From: JACPFJ01 sp041738275
GTDB taxonomy: Bacteria; Desulfobacterota; Desulfuromonadia; Geobacterales; Pseudopelobacteraceae
Assembly: GCA_041738275.1 (NCBI GenBank)
Contig: JBGSQD010000027.1
Location: 1 to 26,159, forward strand
DNA length: 26,159 nucleotides
Direction: 5' to 3'
Part shown: positions 22,947 through 26,159 of the stretch, in pieces
Position numbering within the stretch: the first letter of the stretch is position 1
Layout: every line of letters begins with the position of its first letter
Made by a program: the position numbers and the translations under genes
Notes under the pieces: generated by a model
Database searches by the model: none
What the model was told of the DNA's origin: nothing
What the model saw: the letters and a program-made list of their open reading frames with translations, nothing else

Positions 22947-25900
22947 ATGACCAACCACAGCACTGACGAACACGCAGTTCTTGCCGCCATACTCGACCGC
23001 GTCTACGGACTGCTCCCCTCCGGAGCCAACTATGGCCAGATATTGCGCACCGAGGCCGAGTTCCTGGCTGACCGTGTGTCGGAGCGCCGCCCGCGGGTAT
23101 TTCTGGAGATCGGTACAGCGGCGGGGGTATCCACAGCTGTGGTCTACTCCGCACTTCAACGCTTGGGCGGTGAGTTTCGCCTCATCGCCACCGAGTGCCT
23201 GGAGCATTGTTACTTTGACCGCGGAAAAAAGCCGGGCTTCATCTTCCGCGCAGCACACCCCGGTCCCACACCGGGCTTCAGCCTGCACACCGGCAGCGAC
23301 AGTTTCGGTCTGGAAGGCGTGCTAGGCGGTGAGCAGGCCGACTTCGTGTTCATCGATGGCAATCACACCCACCCCTGGGCCGCCATCGACACCATCTTGA
23401 CGCTGCCGTTCCTTGCAGATGGCGCGACCTTGGTCTACCACGACCTCAACCTGCACCACCGTGGTGGCGCATCCAAGGCCTTGGAGAAGGGGCCGCATCA
23501 ACTGTTTTACCACCTGCCGGCCGCGCACAAGGTCGTGCTGGGCGAGTTTCCTTGGCCCAATATCGGCGCGTTGCGCTTTGACCGGCCGGCCATGGCCATG
23601 CTCGCGCCCTTAATCGAGGTCATGCTGGCCTTCCCCTGGGTGCGTAAGGACTGGCCTGCGTTAGACCAGGTTGAGCTGGATCGTCTTTGTGCCTTCGTGG
23701 GTCGCCACTGGGGTGCCGCTGCGGGCGAGTGGCTGGCCGCGCGCTTAACCGAATGCGCCCCGCTGGCACACGCGGAGTCGCTCATGCCTAGCCCGGATGC
23801 CTCGACCTTCCGTGACGTGCTTCTGTTGCGCCTAGCTTCGGCAGCGACCGCGGCCTACAACGACAACAGCCAGGGCTTCTATCAGCTCGGCTACGAAGCC
23901 GCTCGTGTTGAAGACCGTACAATCTTGGCGGCTGAGCCCGTGGCTGACGTGGTCGCGATACTCAACTCCAAGACTGGCCGCGCCGCATTCGACGAAGAAC
24001 TAGACACCAAGGCTGTCCTCTACGGAATGCTAACCGATGACGCCTCACGCAAAATTCTCGTCGATCTGGCTGCCTATCGCATTCTGGGGCACCGCCGCGT
24101 AAAGCTCGGCTATCACGGCCCGGACAACGTACGTCTACGCGAAGATTTGTTGCGCCGCTGCATGCGGCCAGAGCAGGCTGATCCACACCTCGTGGGGGAC
24201 ATCAGCCCAAAATGGGCAACGGACGTGTTTTCGCTTTTCGATCTTTCGCCGGTTGGTCGTAATCTGCGTATCTACAGCATTGGAGAAGAGATCTACCGCT
24301 TCATGTATGCACCATCCTACCATTGCGCATCAGGTGGTGTTGTTCGGCCAGAGGCGGGTGATGTGGTGCTTGACTGCGGCGCAGCCTTCGGCGACGTTTC
24401 TCTGCAGTTTGCTCTGAGTGTTGGAGAATTTGGCCACGTAATCTGCTTCGAACCCTATCCGCTTTTCTTGCGCGTATTCAGCGAGAATATGAAACTGAAC
24501 CCAGCACTGGCCAGCCGTATAGAAGTTGTGGAGCGTGCGGCCTGGGATTGCGTCGGTGAAACGCTTTCGTTCATCGCAGGAGGAGGCGGTTCACGTATCG
24601 ACGAGGGCGGGCGCGCCGAACTCAAGATCACCACAACCACAATCGACGCAGTGGTGTGCGAACGCAACCTGCCGCGCGTAGACTTCATCAAGATGGACAT
24701 TGAGGGCGCAGAGTTGAAAGCCCTGCGCGGAGCCGAGGCCACGCTCCGAACGTACCGGCCTAAGCTCGCCGTCTGCCTGTACCATTCCCCACAGGACTTC
24801 CGTGAGATTCCGGAATACCTTGATAGTCTGGGCCTGGGCTACCGCTTCCACCTGAACCAGCACTACATGAACCAGTGGGAGACTGTGCTCTACGCCGAGC
24901 CAATCCCGCAATCAGCTAACGTGAGGGAAACGACCATGACCGCCGTCGACCCGCGCGTAAACCCGGGCATCGACAACTACTTCATTGGCGAGCAGTACCG
25001 CTGCCAGGGGATCTGCATTACCGAGGGTTTCTGGACTCCTCAGCGTATCCTGGCCGAAAACGACAACGGTTCGCGCCCGGTGCTCGAGTGGGCTCTGACC
25101 AAGATCGACTGCGGCCGCGAGCTGTCCATCCTGGACATCGGCTGTGGCCCTTCGCAGAAGATGGCCCGTATGTTCGGCCCTCAAGCCAACATCCACGTCA
25201 CCGGTCTGGACTCGGTGGAGGCCACGGATCTGGCGCGGCGTTTCAATCCCGGCGGTACTTACATCCCCTGCGACCTAGACTCCGATGAGTCTATCGCTGC
25301 GGTCTCGACACAGATGGGCACCTTCGACGTGATTTTCGCCTTGGACGTCATCGAGCATGTGCTGCACCCAGAGAAGATGGTCAAGCTCATCAAAGACCAC
25401 AGCCGGTCTGACACCATGATCTTCCTGACCACGTTGGAGCGGGACATCTCGGCTGGTGCGGGACCGATCACCGAGGGCTCGCGTAAGCCGGAGCATGTGC
25501 GCGAGTGGAACGCCGACGAGTTTCGACAGTTCCTGCAGCACATGGGCTTGCTACTGCACGAGTTCAAACATACGCCGCTGCAAGGCAATCAGTGGTGCCA
25601 GACCTTCCTTTGTTCTGCGCCCGGAAAAAGTCTTGGCAGAATCGCGCGAACCGCAAGTAGCTCCTACGGAGAAAACATGCACATCGGCATCATCGCTCTA
25701 ATGTGCTGTCCGGCCTGTAAGGCCGATCTATTGCTCACAGTCTACGCCGTCGGGAACGCGGGTAAGGTCCGCGAGGGTTTGCTCACCTGCACCGCCTGTA
25801 ACACGGTGTACCCGATCACGGGCTTCATCCCGCGCATGGTGCCCACCACCCTGTTCTACGATCCGGACTTCATCGCCCGCCAGGGCGTGGACCCCGCGCG

Positions 25901-26159
25901 GCTCCTGCACGGATGGGACGGCCAGCAAGCGGACATTGCGGAGATACAGAAACGCACCGAAGAAAACTTCGGCCAAGAGTGGCAGCACTATGCCAGCCTG
26001 GGCTGGACCGATGAGACCACGCAAGACGCCAGCGCCATGGAGGAGTCCATCCAGTGGTTCCATGAGAAGAGCCTTTTCACCGCCGAGGACGTGGCCGACC
26101 GGCTAACGCTGGACGCCGGCTGCGGCAACGGCCGTTTCTCTCGCGCGGCATTCGCCGCC
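22947..26159 (+). CDS. Giant multi-methyltransferase protein, C-terminus beyond window
   Basis: The frame is open for 1,071 codons to the window edge with no stop. Domain 1 (about 25-215) is a class I methyltransferase with VFLEIGTAAG (51-60) and VFIDGNH (134-140). A linker region of unknown function follows (about 215-455). Domain 2 (about 455-655) is FkbM-like, with VVLDCGAAFGDVS (D476), CFEP (E502) and FIKMDIEGAE (580-589). Domain 3 (about 680-890) has ILDIGCGPS (728-736) and LDVIEHV. A zinc ribbon of the Trm112 type follows (C921-P-A-C924, C948-T-A-C951). Domain 4 begins near 970 and shows LDAGCGNGR (1055-1063) at the edge. The start is ATG 22947 or the in-frame TTG 22941, after GAGGTG. 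Start-like sites at 24936 and 25677 suggest ancestral separate genes. It likely methylates sugars of the glycan made by this cluster. Confidence 0.85.
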   Translation, partial: MTNHSTDEHAVLAAILDRVYGLLPSGANYGQILRTEAEFLADRVSERRPRVFLEIGTAAGVSTAVVYSALQRLGGEFRLIATECLEHCYFDRGKKPGFIFRAAHPGPTPGFSLHTGSDSFGLEGVLGGEQADFVFIDGNHTHPWAAIDTILTLPFLADGATLVYHDLNLHHRGGASKALEKGPHQLFYHLPAAHKVVLGEFPWPNIGALRFDRPAMAMLAPLIEVMLAFPWVRKDWPALDQVELDRLCAFVGRHWGAAAGEWLAARLTECAPLAHAESLMPSPDASTFRDVLLLRLASAATAAYNDNSQGFYQLGYEAARVEDRTILAAEPVADVVAILNSKTGRAAFDEELDTKAVLYGMLTDDASRKILVDLAAYRILGHRRVKLGYHGPDNVRLREDLLRRCMRPEQADPHLVGDISPKWATDVFSLFDLSPVGRNLRIYSIGEEIYRFMYAPSYHCASGGVVRPEAGDVVLDCGAAFGDVSLQFALSVGEFGHVICFEPYPLFLRVFSENMKLNPALASRIEVVERAAWDCVGETLSFIAGGGGSRIDEGGRAELKITTTTIDAVVCERNLPRVDFIKMDIEGAELKALRGAEATLRTYRPKLAVCLYHSPQDFREIPEYLDSLGLGYRFHLNQHYMNQWETVLYAEPIPQSANVRETTMTAVDPRVNPGIDNYFIGEQYRCQGICITEGFWTPQRILAENDNGSRPVLEWALTKIDCGRELSILDIGCGPSQKMARMFGPQANIHVTGLDSVEATDLARRFNPGGTYIPCDLDSDESIAAVSTQMGTFDVIFALDVIEHVLHPEKMVKLIKDHSRSDTMIFLTTLERDISAGAGPITEGSRKPEHVREWNADEFRQFLQHMGLLLHEFKHTPLQGNQWCQTFLCSAPGKSLGRIARTASSSYGENMHIGIIALMCCPACKADLLLTVYAVGNAGKVREGLLTCTACNTVYPITGFIPRMVPTTLFYDPDFIARQGVDPARLLHGWDGQQADIAEIQKRTEENFGQEWQHYASLGWTDETTQDASAMEESIQWFHEKSLFTAEDVADRLTLDAGCGNGRFSRAAFAA
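24924..24938 (+). promoter_or_regulatory. Internal ribosome-site/ATG at the domain 2-3 boundary
   Basis: AGGGA (24924-24928) lies 7 nt before an in-frame ATG (24936, residue 664), exactly between the FkbM-like domain and the third methyltransferase. The two other frames each have a stop just before it (24917-24919 and 24922-24924). It may allow internal initiation or mark an old gene start. Confidence 0.4.
25668..25679 (+). promoter_or_regulatory. Internal ribosome-site/ATG before the zinc ribbon
   Basis: GGAG (25668-25671) lies 5 nt before an in-frame ATG (25677, residue 911), at the start of the zinc ribbon/fourth methyltransferase unit. One extra A in the A5 run at 25625-25629 would end the preceding part at TAG 25658-25660. 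Confidence 0.4.

Noticed and set aside
22619..23288. Minus-strand open frames opposite the amidotransferase and methyltransferase genes
   Set aside because: They are Arg/Gly/Ala-rich translations of the reverse of GC-rich coding DNA, with no domain pattern. The plus-strand frames carry clear family motifs.

Overview
The window looks like chromosomal DNA of a Geobacter-type bacterium (Desulfuromonadia). The reasons are a large chemosensory gene set, a histidine kinase paired with a sigma-54 activator, TPR-rich proteins, moderately GC-rich genes with AGGAG-type ribosome binding sites, and purine/pyrimidine dispersed repeats. The assignment is an inference from gene content, since no rRNA or other marker gene is present. 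I saw no tRNA, rRNA, CRISPR array, insertion sequence or transposase.

Positions 1-5152 (all minus strand) hold a chemosensory cluster: a LuxR-type response regulator, then CheW, CheR with a C-terminal TPR domain, a second CheW, and a methyl-accepting receptor that runs off the left edge. The CheW/CheR-TPR/CheW/receptor set resembles Wsp-like alternative-function systems more than flagellar chemotaxis. Repeats have entered this operon, and one lies inside the cheR reading frame.

Positions 5229-11342 hold an MsbA-type ABC exporter that appears to start at ATT, a convergent outer-membrane beta-barrel lipoprotein, and a plus-strand histidine kinase/NtrC-type regulator pair.

Positions 11407-14486 hold two TPR proteins. 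The first follows a sequence matching the flagellar sigma-28 promoter with exact consensus spacing, and it joins TPRs to an Ig-like domain. The second has three copies of one TPR module.

Positions 14551 to the right edge are a glycan or glycosylation island. It opens with a nucleotidyltransferase-type antitoxin gene and a broken partner. Next come a reductase, a GDP-sugar 4,6-dehydratase, a heptose 7-phosphate kinase and a heptose 1-phosphate guanylyltransferase, which together suggest GDP-6-deoxy-heptose synthesis. After a 405-bp AT-rich junction the DNA becomes more GC-rich, with a two-domain glycosyltransferase, an asparagine-synthetase-like amidotransferase and a very long open frame.

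The long frame is the most striking item. From 22947 to the right edge (1,071 codons, no stop) it encodes an O-methyltransferase-like domain, an FkbM-type methyltransferase, a third methyltransferase, a Trm112-like zinc ribbon and the start of a fourth methyltransferase. The combination of a sigma-28-type promoter, TPR proteins, deoxyheptose genes, glycosyltransferase and methyltransferases fits modification of flagellin or another surface structure. No flagellar structural gene is in view, so that is a hypothesis.
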